A DNA stretch of 34,255 bases, taken from assembly GCA_964393465.1 (NCBI GenBank), contig CAYMTT010000007.1, positions 1 to 34,255 of the forward strand. Reading direction: 5' to 3'. Both the position numbers and the translations under genes were made by a program. The DNA comes from CAYMTT01 sp964393465 (GTDB lineage Bacteria; Patescibacteriota; Minisyncoccia; Minisyncoccales; MHMH01). Positions 1-6,575 of this stretch are shown piece after piece. The notes below the pieces were generated by a model, which had not been told where the DNA came from, made no database searches, and saw only the letters and a program-made list of their open reading frames with translations. The stretch's first letter is position 1. Every line of letters begins with the position of its first letter.

Positions 1-121
1 TGATATCGTCGCACCTGGGACAGTACCCGTAATTGTAAAGGGTTTTAATGAAACTGCCGTTTTTGAGCTCTTGAAGGGTTTTTTCGAACCATTCCATTCT
101 CTCTCTCAAAGCATCCGACAT
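1..121 (-). CDS. Small CxxC-containing protein, partial (3' end outside window)
   Basis: An open frame on the minus strand starts at an ATG at 121-119 and runs off the left edge. The visible 40 residues begin MSDALRERMEWFEK and end YNYGYCPRCDDI. An amphipathic helical start is followed by a CPRC pair, which suggests the first half of a zinc-ribbon knuckle. A strong ribosome binding site (AAGGAGG, 7 nt before the ATG) fixes the start. I do not recognise the family. It lies downstream of two other small genes with similar ribosome binding sites, but a terminator at 184-213 separates it from them, so it is probably transcribed alone. Confidence 0.6.
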   Translation of the reverse strand, partial: MSDALRERMEWFEKTLQELKNGSFIKTLYNYGYCPRCDDI

Positions 122-157
122 ATCCAAGCCTCCTTTTCAACGATCTGCTTTTATCCT

Positions 158-186
158 ATGATATCCGGAAAGGAAAAGCAATGAAA
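158..186 (-). promoter_or_regulatory. Possible promoter of the partial CxxC gene
   Basis: On the minus strand a TATCAT hexamer (158-163) lies upstream of the AAGGAGG site of the partial gene, with a weak TTCATT hexamer 17 nt further upstream. An alternative pair, TTGCTT with TAGGAT, is offset by a few bases. The match to sigma-70 consensus is only moderate. The position directly after the terminator of the previous gene fits the layout of the neighbouring small genes. Confidence 0.35.
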
Positions 187-213
187 AAGGCCTCCCGATA
201 TTCTCGGAAGGCC
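184..213 (-). terminator. Rho-independent terminator of the 90-aa gene
   Basis: Arms of 10 nt (189-198 and 204-213, one mismatch) enclose a 5-nt loop. Read on the minus strand the hairpin is followed by five T (184-188). It begins 7 nt after the TAA stop of the gene at 221-493. T residues on the other flank could let it work in both directions, but no plus-strand gene ends here. Confidence 0.85.
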
Positions 214-220
214 CTTGTTT

Positions 221-493
221 TTAAGATACGACCCGGGCTCTGCCCTCTCGCACTCGAATGCTTGAGGGAGAAAAGACGACTTCTTTGCTCTCGAAAACAT
301 CCACCGTGGCGTTGCAAAGATGCAGCCAGGGCTGGGGCTGGCCGGATGCTTGATCTTTTTCCGTATTGAAAAGAAGCAGTCCGTCTGATGCAGATCCGCC
401 TCCGATCTTCACTATAATCCCTCCATCATCCTGCTTGAGGATATCGTAGTCTCCTTGAATGAGCATCTCTCCGGCTATGGTCGCCTTGAACAT
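221..493 (-). CDS. Hypothetical protein, 90 aa
   Basis: A 90-residue protein starting MFKATIAGEMLIQGDYD. I chose the ATG at 493-491 because AAGGAGG sits 5 nt upstream; the longer in-frame extension to 553 would cover the promoter. The sequence looks like a small soluble beta-rich protein: alternating hydrophobic stretches (DYDILKQ, GIIVKIGG, SDGLLLFN) and a basic end REGRARVVS. There is no signal peptide or membrane segment. It has its own promoter (525-553) and terminator (184-213), so it is monocistronic. I do not recognise the family and assign no function. Confidence 0.7.
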   Translation of the reverse strand: MFKATIAGEMLIQGDYDILKQDDGGIIVKIGGGSASDGLLLFNTEKDQASGQPQPWLHLCNATVDVFESKEVVFSPSSIRVREGRARVVS

Positions 494-524
494 CGCAACC
501 TCCTTCTTTTTGCGGGATATGTAT

Positions 525-553
525 TTTATAAAGCTGAACAGAATGTTTGTCAA
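525..553 (-). promoter_or_regulatory. Sigma-70-type promoter of the 90-aa gene
   Basis: On the minus strand TTGACA (548-553) and TATAAA (525-530) are separated by 17 nt. This gives a leader of about 25-30 nt that contains the AAGGAGG site. The -35 box starts just after the T-tract of the upstream gene's terminator. Confidence 0.8.
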
Positions 554-558
554 TAATG

Positions 559-587
559 AAAAAGGGGCGCTGGAAAGGCGCCGCCTC
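559..587 (-). terminator. Rho-independent terminator of the 93-aa gene
   Basis: A GC-rich hairpin (GGCGC at 566-570 with GCGCC at 578-582, extended past a one-base bulge) is followed on the minus strand by a run of five T. It lies about 20 nt after the stop of the gene at 605-886. Confidence 0.75.
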
Positions 588-604
588 TTATTGGCAATAT
601 TCTT

Positions 605-886
605 TTACCGCCTCTTTCTGCGCTTTTGCTCTGCATCGAGAATCGAAGCGTAAACAGGGATGGCGTCCAATATCTGGCCGGCCAGAATTTGGTTTTCTGC
701 CCAATACCTGTCTGATTCTGACCAATCACCATCTCCGGACCGCTGAGCAAGTCCAACCGCGTACTCCATTATTTTCCGGGGATCAGCCCTGTCCCTAAAA
801 AGCTCCAGGGCTTTCTTTCTCTCTTTTTCCCTTCCTTTCAGCCTCAGCTCAATAACCTGCAAAAAAACGTCGAACGTTTTCTTCAT
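605..886 (-). CDS. Hypothetical helical protein, 93 aa
   Basis: A 93-residue charged, mostly helical protein starting MKKTFDVFLQVIELRLKG and ending in a basic tail EQKRRKRR. The start at 886 is supported by AAGGAGG 6 nt upstream. Residues about 50-65 contain SGDGDWSESDRYWAEN, rich in aromatic and acidic residues. There is no membrane segment. It has its own promoter (925-952) and terminator (559-587). I do not recognise the family. The basic tail could bind nucleic acid, but that is a guess. Confidence 0.7.
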   Translation of the reverse strand: MKKTFDVFLQVIELRLKGREKERKKALELFRDRADPRKIMEYAVGLAQRSGDGDWSESDRYWAENQILAGQILDAIPVYASILDAEQKRRKRR

Positions 887-924
887 CTTCCGCCTCCTTT
901 CCTATTTTCGATGTGCCAAGAATC

Positions 925-952
925 ATTCTAAGTATAATTTTGCGGATGTCAA
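925..952 (-). promoter_or_regulatory. Sigma-70-type promoter of the 93-aa gene
   Basis: On the minus strand TTGACA (947-952) and TAGAAT (925-930) are separated by 16 nt. The -35 box lies 1 nt past the T-tract of the tRNA-Ser terminator, so termination and re-initiation are packed together. The leader would be about 30 nt and includes AAGGAGG. Confidence 0.75.
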
Positions 953-953
953 G

Positions 954-977
954 AAAAAAACCGGGGGATATCCCCGG
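954..977 (-). terminator. Rho-independent terminator after tRNA-Ser
   Basis: CCGGGG and CCCCGG arms enclose a 5-nt loop and are followed on the minus strand by seven T (954-960). It lies 5 nt downstream of the CCA end of tRNA-Ser and probably ends the zinc-ribbon/tRNA transcript. Confidence 0.85.
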
Positions 978-982
978 AGAAA

Positions 983-1071
983 TGGCGGAGGAGGTGGGAC
1001 TCGAACCCACAAGCCCGTGAAACGGGCTCACGCTTTCCAGGCGTGTACCTTGCCGTTCGGTGCACTCCTCC
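983..1071 (-). tRNA. tRNA-Ser(GGA), CCA end encoded
   Basis: The acceptor stem is GGAGGAG (1065-1071) with CTCCTCC (987-993), discriminator G at 986, and CCA at 983-985. The anticodon arm is CACGC-CTGGAAA-GCGTG, giving anticodon GGA. A long variable arm (CCCGTTTCACGGG core) and a T arm with GGTTCGAGTCC are present, as expected for a class II serine tRNA. The 5' end is 4 nt after the stop of the zinc-ribbon gene, so the two are probably co-transcribed and separated by RNase P. Unlike tRNA-Leu in this window, the CCA is encoded. Confidence 0.95.
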
Positions 1072-1075
1072 GAAT

Positions 1076-1606
1076 CTATTTTGGCAAAGAAGAAATAATT
1101 CTGGCGATGCCGGGATGCTGGGCGGCAAACTTATACCTCAAAAGCTTCAAAACGGTCAGAAAATCGTCCACCTCATCTTGCAGAGATTCGGGACCTTCGA
1201 ATATCTCGCCGAACTCTTCTTTGAGATTTTTCAGATAATTATTCAGAATCTCGTAATCGGCCTTTTCTTTCAAGTAGGAAACTATTTTTTTGAACTCTCC
1301 CCTGTCCAGCCAGATGCCCCGGCAGATATTGCAGACGTCCACTTTTATTCTTGAATCCCCGTATTCGGTTTCGTAGAGCGGAAGCCGGCATTCGGGGCAG
1401 AACTTCGAACCCCGGGAAATTCTGAACTTTTCCTCATCCTTCCAGAGATCTGTATCCAGCCATCTCAAGTTTTTGTCTTTTTGGTCTTTGGCCTGATCGA
1501 GCTCTTTTTCTTGAAACCAAAGCCCCAGGCACCGGGGGCAAAAATCTACTTCCACGCCGGCCAGAAGGGCTTTTTCCATTTCCACTTTGCAATCGGGGCA
1601 AACCAT
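1076..1606 (-). CDS. Tandem zf-TFIIB-type zinc-ribbon protein
   Basis: A 176-residue cytoplasmic protein starting MVCPDCKVEMEKALL. It has two zinc ribbons of the zf-TFIIB kind. The first (residues 3-29) pairs CPDC with CPRC followed by LGLW. The second (about 69-103) pairs CPEC with CNIC followed by RGIWLDRGE, the typical 'G-x-W-x-D-x-G-E' ending. The last 70 residues are helical and acidic. Such proteins are widespread and uncharacterised; metal binding is a safe inference, while binding of nucleic acid or protein is not shown. I chose the ATG at 1606 over an in-frame TTG at 1624 because the TTG would overlap the -10 box. The mRNA is then likely leaderless. tRNA-Ser follows 4 nt after the stop. 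Confidence 0.8.
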   Translation of the reverse strand: MVCPDCKVEMEKALLAGVEVDFCPRCLGLWFQEKELDQAKDQKDKNLRWLDTDLWKDEEKFRISRGSKFCPECRLPLYETEYGDSRIKVDVCNICRGIWLDRGEFKKIVSYLKEKADYEILNNYLKNLKEEFGEIFEGPESLQDEVDDFLTVLKLLRYKFAAQHPGIARIISSLPK

Positions 1607-1612
1607 ACGGAT

Positions 1613-1640
1613 ATTATACAACAAAAACCCCCGTTTTGAA
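1613..1640 (-). promoter_or_regulatory. Promoter of the zinc-ribbon gene, inside the groEL terminator
   Basis: On the minus strand a perfect TATAAT (1613-1618) has a TTCAAA hexamer 16 nt upstream (1635-1640). Only 6 nt separate the -10 box from the ATG at 1606, so transcription should begin at or next to the start codon. The -35 box falls within the groEL terminator hairpin. Confidence 0.65.
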
Positions 1641-1648
1641 AAGGGGGC
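1623..1648 (-). terminator. groEL rho-independent terminator
   Basis: A CCCCC/GGGGG stem, extended by TTTT/AAAA across a one-base bulge, is followed by TTTTT on the minus strand. It lies about 14 nt past the groEL stop. Confidence 0.8.
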
Positions 1649-1661
1649 TTTTGCAAAATCT

Positions 1662-3287
1662 TTAATATCCCATTCCGCCCATTCCGGGAGGAGGGGGAGA
1701 AGATTCTTTCTTCTCTTCGGGCTTTTCGCCGACTATGCATTCGGTGGTCAAAAGCATGGAGGCTGCGGAAACCGCGTTTTCCAAGGCGGACCTCACCACT
1801 TTGGTAGGATCCACTATGCCCGCCTGCATCAAATCTTCGTATTTGTCCTCGAAAGCGTTGTAGCCTTCATTGCCCTCTCTTTTCAAAACCTCAGCGGCAA
1901 TGACCGAGCCGTCCTTTCCGGCGTTTTTGGCGATCTGCCTGATGGGTTCCTCAAGGGCTCTTTTCAAAATCTTCAAGCCGATGGCTTCTTCCCCTTCCAG
2001 CTTCAGGTTCTCCAGAGCTTTCAGGGAGCGCAAAAGGGCGACTCCCCCTCCCGGAACCGTTCCTTCTTCTATGGCGGCCCGGGTGGCGGCCAAGGCGTCT
2101 TCTGTTTTATGCTGGCGGCCTTTCTGCTCCACTTCGGTGGCGGCCCCCACTTTAATCACGGCAACTCCGCCTGCCAATTTTGCCAGTCTTTCTTGAAGTT
2201 TTTCTTTATCGAAATCCGAATCGGAGTTCTTAATTTCGCTCCTCAGCTGCTTGACCCTTTCTTCTATTTTCTGCTTGTCGCCTTTCCCTTCGACAATGGT
2301 GGTGTTTTCTTTGGTGGAAACCACTCTCCTGGCCTGTCCGAGCATATCCAGCTCGACTTTGTCCAATTTCAAGCCCAATTCGTCTGAAACTATCCTGCCT
2401 CCGGTAACCGCGGCTATATCCTCGAGCATTTCTTTTTTTCTGTCTCCAAACCCGGGCGCTTTGACAGCCAGGGCGTTGAAAGCTCCCCTGAGCTTGTTGA
2501 CCACCAGAGTGGCCAGAGCATCCCCTTCCACTTCATCTGCTATTATAACCAGCTCCTTTTTGCCGGTCTGGGCTATCTTTTCCAGAACGGGAAGCATTTC
2601 CTGCAAAGAGGATATTTTTTTATCCGTAATCAAAATATATGGGTCGTCGAACTGGGCTTCCATTCTTTCGGTATTGGTAATCATATAAGGGGAAACGTAT
2701 CCCCTGTCAAACTGCAGGCCTTTGACTATTTCTTTTTGCAGGCCGAAGGTTTTGGACTCCTCGACGGTGATCACTCCGTCTTTTCCGACTTCGGTCATAA
2801 TTTCTGCTATCAAATCGCCGATTTCCCTGTCTTCTGCGGAAATGGTGGCAACCTGGGCTATGCTTTCCTTGCCCGATATTTTCTTTGAAGAATTTCTGAG
2901 ATCTCCGACAACTGCATCTTTGGCTTTTTCCAAACCCTTTCTTATCGCCAAAGGATTGGCTCCGGCGGTAACGTTTTTCAAGCCCTCCAAGGCTATGGCC
3001 TGAGTGAGCAGGGTGGCCGTGGTGGTTCCGTCTCCTGCCACGTCGTTGGTTTTCTCTGCCACTTCCTTGACTATTTCGGCCCCCAAATTCTCTATCTTGT
3101 CTTCAAGCTCTATTTCCTTGGCGATGGTCACCCCGTCGTTGGTGATGGTGGGAGCCCCGTAACCTTTGTCCAGGACTACGTTTCTTCCTTTGGGACCCAA
3201 AGTGACCTTGACCGCGTCCGCCAGCTTGTCCAAGCCGGCTTTGAGTTTTTTGCGAGCCTCTTCGTCGTAAAAGATTTGTTTTGCCAT
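1662..3287 (-). CDS. groL: Chaperonin GroEL (60 kDa, Hsp60)
   Basis: A 541-residue group I chaperonin subunit that forms double seven-membered rings and folds proteins with ATP and GroES. ATP-site motifs are present near the start: LGPKGR (residues 30-35) and GDGTTTAT (85-92). The chaperonin signature AAIEEGTVPGGG is in the later equatorial part, along with QIAKNAGKDGSV. The protein ends PPPPGMGGMGY, so the flexible Gly-Met tail is kept in short form. Length is normal (E. coli 548). It starts 11 nt after groES and is almost certainly co-transcribed with it under the control region at 3604-3692. A terminator follows at 1623-1648. Confidence 0.99.
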   Translation of the reverse strand: MAKQIFYDEEARKKLKAGLDKLADAVKVTLGPKGRNVVLDKGYGAPTITNDGVTIAKEIELEDKIENLGAEIVKEVAEKTNDVAGDGTTTATLLTQAIALEGLKNVTAGANPLAIRKGLEKAKDAVVGDLRNSSKKISGKESIAQVATISAEDREIGDLIAEIMTEVGKDGVITVEESKTFGLQKEIVKGLQFDRGYVSPYMITNTERMEAQFDDPYILITDKKISSLQEMLPVLEKIAQTGKKELVIIADEVEGDALATLVVNKLRGAFNALAVKAPGFGDRKKEMLEDIAAVTGGRIVSDELGLKLDKVELDMLGQARRVVSTKENTTIVEGKGDKQKIEERVKQLRSEIKNSDSDFDKEKLQERLAKLAGGVAVIKVGAATEVEQKGRQHKTEDALAATRAAIEEGTVPGGGVALLRSLKALENLKLEGEEAIGLKILKRALEEPIRQIAKNAGKDGSVIAAEVLKREGNEGYNAFEDKYEDLMQAGIVDPTKVVRSALENAVSAASMLLTTECIVGEKPEEKKESSPPPPGMGGMGY

Positions 3288-3298
3288 GGCTTTTTAAA

Positions 3299-3589
3299 TT
3301 ATTGGATAATTGCCAAAATGTCTTCTTCTTTGGCTATTAAATATTCTTTGTCTTCTATTTTCACTTCGGTCGGCCCGTATTTTGTGAACAAAACGCTCTG
3401 GCCGGCCTTCACCTCCAAGGGAATCAGATCCCCTTTTTCGTTCTTTTTGCCAGGCCCCACGGCAATCACTTTTCCCTGTTCCGGGCGTTCTTTTTCCGCC
3501 GTCTCGGGAAGTAGAATGCCGCTTTTGGTTTTCTCTTGTTCTTTTGAAGGCTCAATGAGCACGTGATCGGAAATTGGCTGTATTTCCAT
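3299..3589 (-). CDS. groS: Co-chaperonin GroES (10 kDa)
   Basis: A 96-residue co-chaperonin that caps the GroEL ring. The N-terminal block IQPISDHVLIEP corresponds to the family's 'IRPLxDRVLVEP'; the mobile loop region KTKSGILLPETA (about residues 21-32) and the later GKVIAVGPGKK, VLFTKYGPTEVKI and YLIAKEEDILAII strands are also present. It is the first gene of groES-groEL. No Shine-Dalgarno sequence precedes the ATG at 3589; the upstream bases are AT-rich. Heat-shock control by an HrcA-type repressor is suggested by the CIRCE-like element at 3624-3650. Confidence 0.98.
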   Translation of the reverse strand: MEIQPISDHVLIEPSKEQEKTKSGILLPETAEKERPEQGKVIAVGPGKKNEKGDLIPLEVKAGQSVLFTKYGPTEVKIEDKEYLIAKEEDILAIIQ

Positions 3590-3603
3590 ATATATATTGG
3601 TTA

Positions 3604-3609
3604 AGTATA
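3604..3609 (-). promoter_or_regulatory. Possible proximal -10 box of groES
   Basis: TATACT on the minus strand lies 14 nt before the groES ATG, which would give a leader of roughly 7-8 nt. No good -35 box lies 16-18 nt upstream, so this is weaker than the distal promoter at 3664-3692. Confidence 0.35.
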
Positions 3610-3623
3610 ATGGCGGACCCCGA

Positions 3624-3650
3624 ATAGCAGTCTCAAGGTCCGAGTGTCAA
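3624..3650 (-). promoter_or_regulatory. CIRCE-like operator (HrcA site) upstream of groES
   Basis: Read on the minus strand the site is TTGACACTC, 9 nt, GACTGCTAT. The CIRCE consensus is TTAGCACTC-N9-GAGTGCTAA. Each half matches 7 of 9 positions and the spacer is exactly 9 nt. It lies between the distal groES promoter and the groES start, the usual place for HrcA control of groESL. A separate 6-bp inverted repeat (CGGACC at 3614-3619, GGTCCG at 3637-3642) overlaps it. No hrcA gene is in the window, so the regulator is inferred. Confidence 0.6.
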
Positions 3651-3663
3651 TTCTCACTTTTAA

Positions 3664-3692
3664 ATGTTAGCCGAGGATTTTTCCTTTGTCAA
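3664..3692 (-). promoter_or_regulatory. Distal promoter of groES-groEL
   Basis: On the minus strand TTGACA (3687-3692, overlapping the uvrA stop) and TAACAT (3664-3669) are separated by 17 nt. The transcript would start near 3657, just upstream of the CIRCE-like site, with a leader of about 70 nt. Confidence 0.65.
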
Positions 3693-6502
3693 GAGATCTT
3701 CAAATACCTGCCCGTATGGCTTTTTTTGTTCTTGGAAATTTCCCCCGGGGAGCCCTGGGCGACAATATATCCTCCTTCCTCCCCTCCTTCGGGCCCCAAG
3801 TCTATGCACCAATCGGCATTGCGGATGAAATCCAAATTGTGCTCTATGGTGACCATGCTGTTGCCCTTTTCCACCAGGCCTTTTAAAACCTGGACCAGCT
3901 TTTTGACGTCTTCGAAATGCAGTCCGGTGGTCGGCTCGTCAAGTATGTAAAGGCTTTTGCCCGTAGCCTTGCGGGAAAGCTCGGTCGCCAGCTTGACTCT
4001 CTGGGCTTCCCCTCCGGACAATGAAGGGGCCGATTGTCCCAATTCCAAGTAGCCCAAGCCGACCATGTTCAGGGTTTTCAGCTTATCTCCGAGCCCGGGA
4101 ACGTTTTGGAAAAAATCCAAAGCTTCTTCAACGGTCATTTCCAGAACCTGGGCGATATTCTTTCCTTTGAATTCCACGGCCAAGGTTTCCTTGTTAAACC
4201 TTTTCCCTTTGCACTCTTCGCATTCCACATAGACGTCGGGCAGAAAAAACATCTCTATCTTTTTCACTCCCTGACCTTCGCAAGCTTCGCACCTCCCTCC
4301 CTTGACGTTGAAGCTGAAACGGCCGGCCTGATAGCCTCTCATTTTGGCTTCCTTGGTTTTGGCGAACAAATCCCTGATATGTGAAAAGGATCCCGTGTAG
4401 GTGGCCGGATTGCTTCTGGGGGTTCTGCCTATGGGAGACTGATCCACCAAAACCACCTTGTTTAAATGCTCGATTCCGGAAATTCCCTTGTGCTCTCCCG
4501 GCTCCGGCTTGGCCCTGTAAAATTTCTGCAGAAGGGCTCTGGCCAGAACGTCGTTCATCAAAGAGCTTTTCCCCGAACCGGAAACCCCGGTGATGCAGAC
4601 GAACCTCCCCAAAGGTATTTTGACGTCGATGTTCTTTAAGTTGTGCTCTTTTACACCCTTGACCGTCAGATATTTCTGAGAAGAAGAGTTTTTCGAGAAT
4701 CCCTTGACTTGGACTTTTTTCCTGCCAGAAAGATATTCTCCGGTCAGGGTGGAGGATTTCAAAATCTGGGAAGGAGTGCCTTGGAAGGAAATCTTTCCTC
4801 CGTGCTTTCCGGCTCCCGGCCCCACGTCGATTATCCAGTCTGCCGCCTTTATGGTCTGGGGATCGTGTTCGACCACCACCACCGAATTTCCCAAATCTCT
4901 GAGCTTTTTTAAAGTTTCAATCAGCCTGCCTTGGTCTCTGGCGTGCAGCCCGATGGAAGGCTCGTCCAAAATATATAAAACTCCGGTAAGCTTCGATCCT
5001 ATCTGCGTTGCCAGCCTGATTCTCTGCTCTTCGCCTCCGGCCAGAGTCGAAGACCTCCTGGCCAAGGTCAAATAGTCCAGGCCCACGTCCATTAAAAACT
5101 GCAGCCGGTTGACGATTTCCTTGACTATGGGCTGGGCCACGTTCTTTTGGGATTCGGAAAATTCAGACAGAACGCTCCCGAAAAAATTTCCAGCTTCCGC
5201 TATGCTCATTGCGGTTATCCTGTCTATGGAAAGACCGGCCACTTTGACCGCCAAAGCTTCAGGTTTCAGTCTTTTCCCCTGGCAGACCTCGCAGATTTTT
5301 TCGATCATGTACTGCTCTATTTCCTGGCGGGTCCAGTCAGAGTCGGTTTCCCGGTAGCGCCTCTCCAGATTGGGAATCACTCCCTCGAAAAAGAAATCCG
5401 AACCTTTTTTGCCTTCCCCGTAAAGAATGACCTCGACTATTTTTTGAGGAAGATCTTTTATGGGAACGTCCATGGAAAAGCCCTTTCTTTCTGACAAATC
5501 CTGCAGCTGCCACCAAAAATACCCCTGCCTGCCTATCTTGTGGGAGGCCCGGGCCCAAGGGAAAATACCCCCTTCGGCTATGGTCAGATTGGAATTGGGA
5601 ATCACCAGTTCCGGATCCACTTCCAGTTTTTCTCCCAGCCCCTGGCAAGCGGGGCACGCCCCGTAAGGGCTGTTGAAAGAGAAAAGCCTGGGTTCGATTT
5701 CGGGCAGGGATATTCCGCATTCTTCGCAGGCGAACTTTTCGCTGAAAATGAGGTCGGAAGGCCCCTCGGAAGAAACAATAACCACCCCTTTTCCCAGCTT
5801 CAGCCCGGTTTCCAGGGAATCGACCAGGCGGGTTTTATCCACTTCCTTTCCGATTTCCATTCTGTCTACCACCACTTCCATGTCGTGCTTCTTTTTGCCG
5901 TCCAGATTCATTTCCAGGGTTTCTTGCAGCCTATGGACTATGCCGTCTATCCTGACCCTGACAAATCCGGCCCTCTGGATTTCCTGCAAAACGCCCTTGT
6001 GCTCTCCTTTCTTGCCCCTCACGACGGGCCCCAGTATTATTATTTCCTTTCCCGATTGAGAATCCATCAGCTGCTCTACCATCTGGTCGACCGTCTGGCT
6101 GGCCACTTTCTTTCCGCATTCGGGGCAATGAGGCACGCCCAGCCGGGAAAACAAAAGCCGGAGATAGTCATAAATCTCGGTGATGGTCCCCACGGTCGAG
6201 CGGGGGTTGCGGGAAGACTTTCTCTGGTCTATGGAAATTGCCGGAGAAATTCCCTCTATCTTGTCCACGTCGGGCTTTTGCATCACTCCCAGAAACTGCC
6301 TGGCGTAAGCTGACAGGCTTTCCACGTATCTGCGCTGGCCTTCCGCATAAAGGGTGTCGAAAGCCAAAGAAGACTTGCCGGATCCCGAAATCCCGGTAAG
6401 CACCACCAGCTTGTTTTTGGGTATGTCCAGGTTCACGTTCTTCAAATTGTGGTCCCTGGCTCCCCTCACTTTGATTAGAGAATGATCTTTTTGATGCCGC
6501 AT
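3689..6502 (-). CDS. uvrA: UvrABC excision repair subunit A
   Basis: A 937-residue damage-recognition ATPase of nucleotide excision repair, normal in length (E. coli 940). The first ABC half has Walker A GISGSGKSS near residue 38; the second has GVSGSGKSS near 645. Zinc modules are seen as CEEC...CPAC, and as CEAC...CEEC in the second half. The second ABC signature is the usual SLSGGEAQR, but the first reads TLAGGEEQR, with Ala in place of the usual Ser. Both Walker B regions (LYILDEPSIGLH and LYILDEPTTGLH) are intact. It diverges from uvrC. The ATG at 6502 has no Shine-Dalgarno sequence but follows a good promoter. Confidence 0.99.
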   Translation of the reverse strand: MRHQKDHSLIKVRGARDHNLKNVNLDIPKNKLVVLTGISGSGKSSLAFDTLYAEGQRRYVESLSAYARQFLGVMQKPDVDKIEGISPAISIDQRKSSRNPRSTVGTITEIYDYLRLLFSRLGVPHCPECGKKVASQTVDQMVEQLMDSQSGKEIIILGPVVRGKKGEHKGVLQEIQRAGFVRVRIDGIVHRLQETLEMNLDGKKKHDMEVVVDRMEIGKEVDKTRLVDSLETGLKLGKGVVIVSSEGPSDLIFSEKFACEECGISLPEIEPRLFSFNSPYGACPACQGLGEKLEVDPELVIPNSNLTIAEGGIFPWARASHKIGRQGYFWWQLQDLSERKGFSMDVPIKDLPQKIVEVILYGEGKKGSDFFFEGVIPNLERRYRETDSDWTRQEIEQYMIEKICEVCQGKRLKPEALAVKVAGLSIDRITAMSIAEAGNFFGSVLSEFSESQKNVAQPIVKEIVNRLQFLMDVGLDYLTLARRSSTLAGGEEQRIRLATQIGSKLTGVLYILDEPSIGLHARDQGRLIETLKKLRDLGNSVVVVEHDPQTIKAADWIIDVGPGAGKHGGKISFQGTPSQILKSSTLTGEYLSGRKKVQVKGFSKNSSSQKYLTVKGVKEHNLKNIDVKIPLGRFVCITGVSGSGKSSLMNDVLARALLQKFYRAKPEPGEHKGISGIEHLNKVVLVDQSPIGRTPRSNPATYTGSFSHIRDLFAKTKEAKMRGYQAGRFSFNVKGGRCEACEGQGVKKIEMFFLPDVYVECEECKGKRFNKETLAVEFKGKNIAQVLEMTVEEALDFFQNVPGLGDKLKTLNMVGLGYLELGQSAPSLSGGEAQRVKLATELSRKATGKSLYILDEPTTGLHFEDVKKLVQVLKGLVEKGNSMVTIEHNLDFIRNADWCIDLGPEGGEEGGYIVAQGSPGEISKNKKSHTGRYLKIS

Positions 6503-6516
6503 AGATTAAGTTATTC

Positions 6517-6545
6517 ATTATATTCCGATTTCCAAAACCTGGCAA
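6517..6545 (-). promoter_or_regulatory. uvrA promoter
   Basis: On the minus strand TTGCCA (6540-6545) and a perfect TATAAT (6517-6522) are separated by 17 nt. The -10 box ends 14 nt before the uvrA ATG, giving a very short leader. It lies in the 73-nt gap shared with the divergent uvrC. I see no LexA-type inverted repeat. Confidence 0.8.
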
Positions 6546-6575
6546 CCCTTGTTATATCGCCGGCGATGAATTAGA

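Noticed and set aside
1587..2387. A 266-codon open frame on the plus strand opposite groEL
   Set aside because: It is antisense to conserved groEL codons, rich in Phe, Gly and Gln as expected for a shadow frame, and has no promoter or ribosome binding site.
3614..3642. The CGGACC/GGTCCG inverted repeat as a terminator of uvrA
   Set aside because: The loop is 17 nt and no T-tract follows on the minus strand; it overlaps the CIRCE-like site and is more likely incidental or regulatory.
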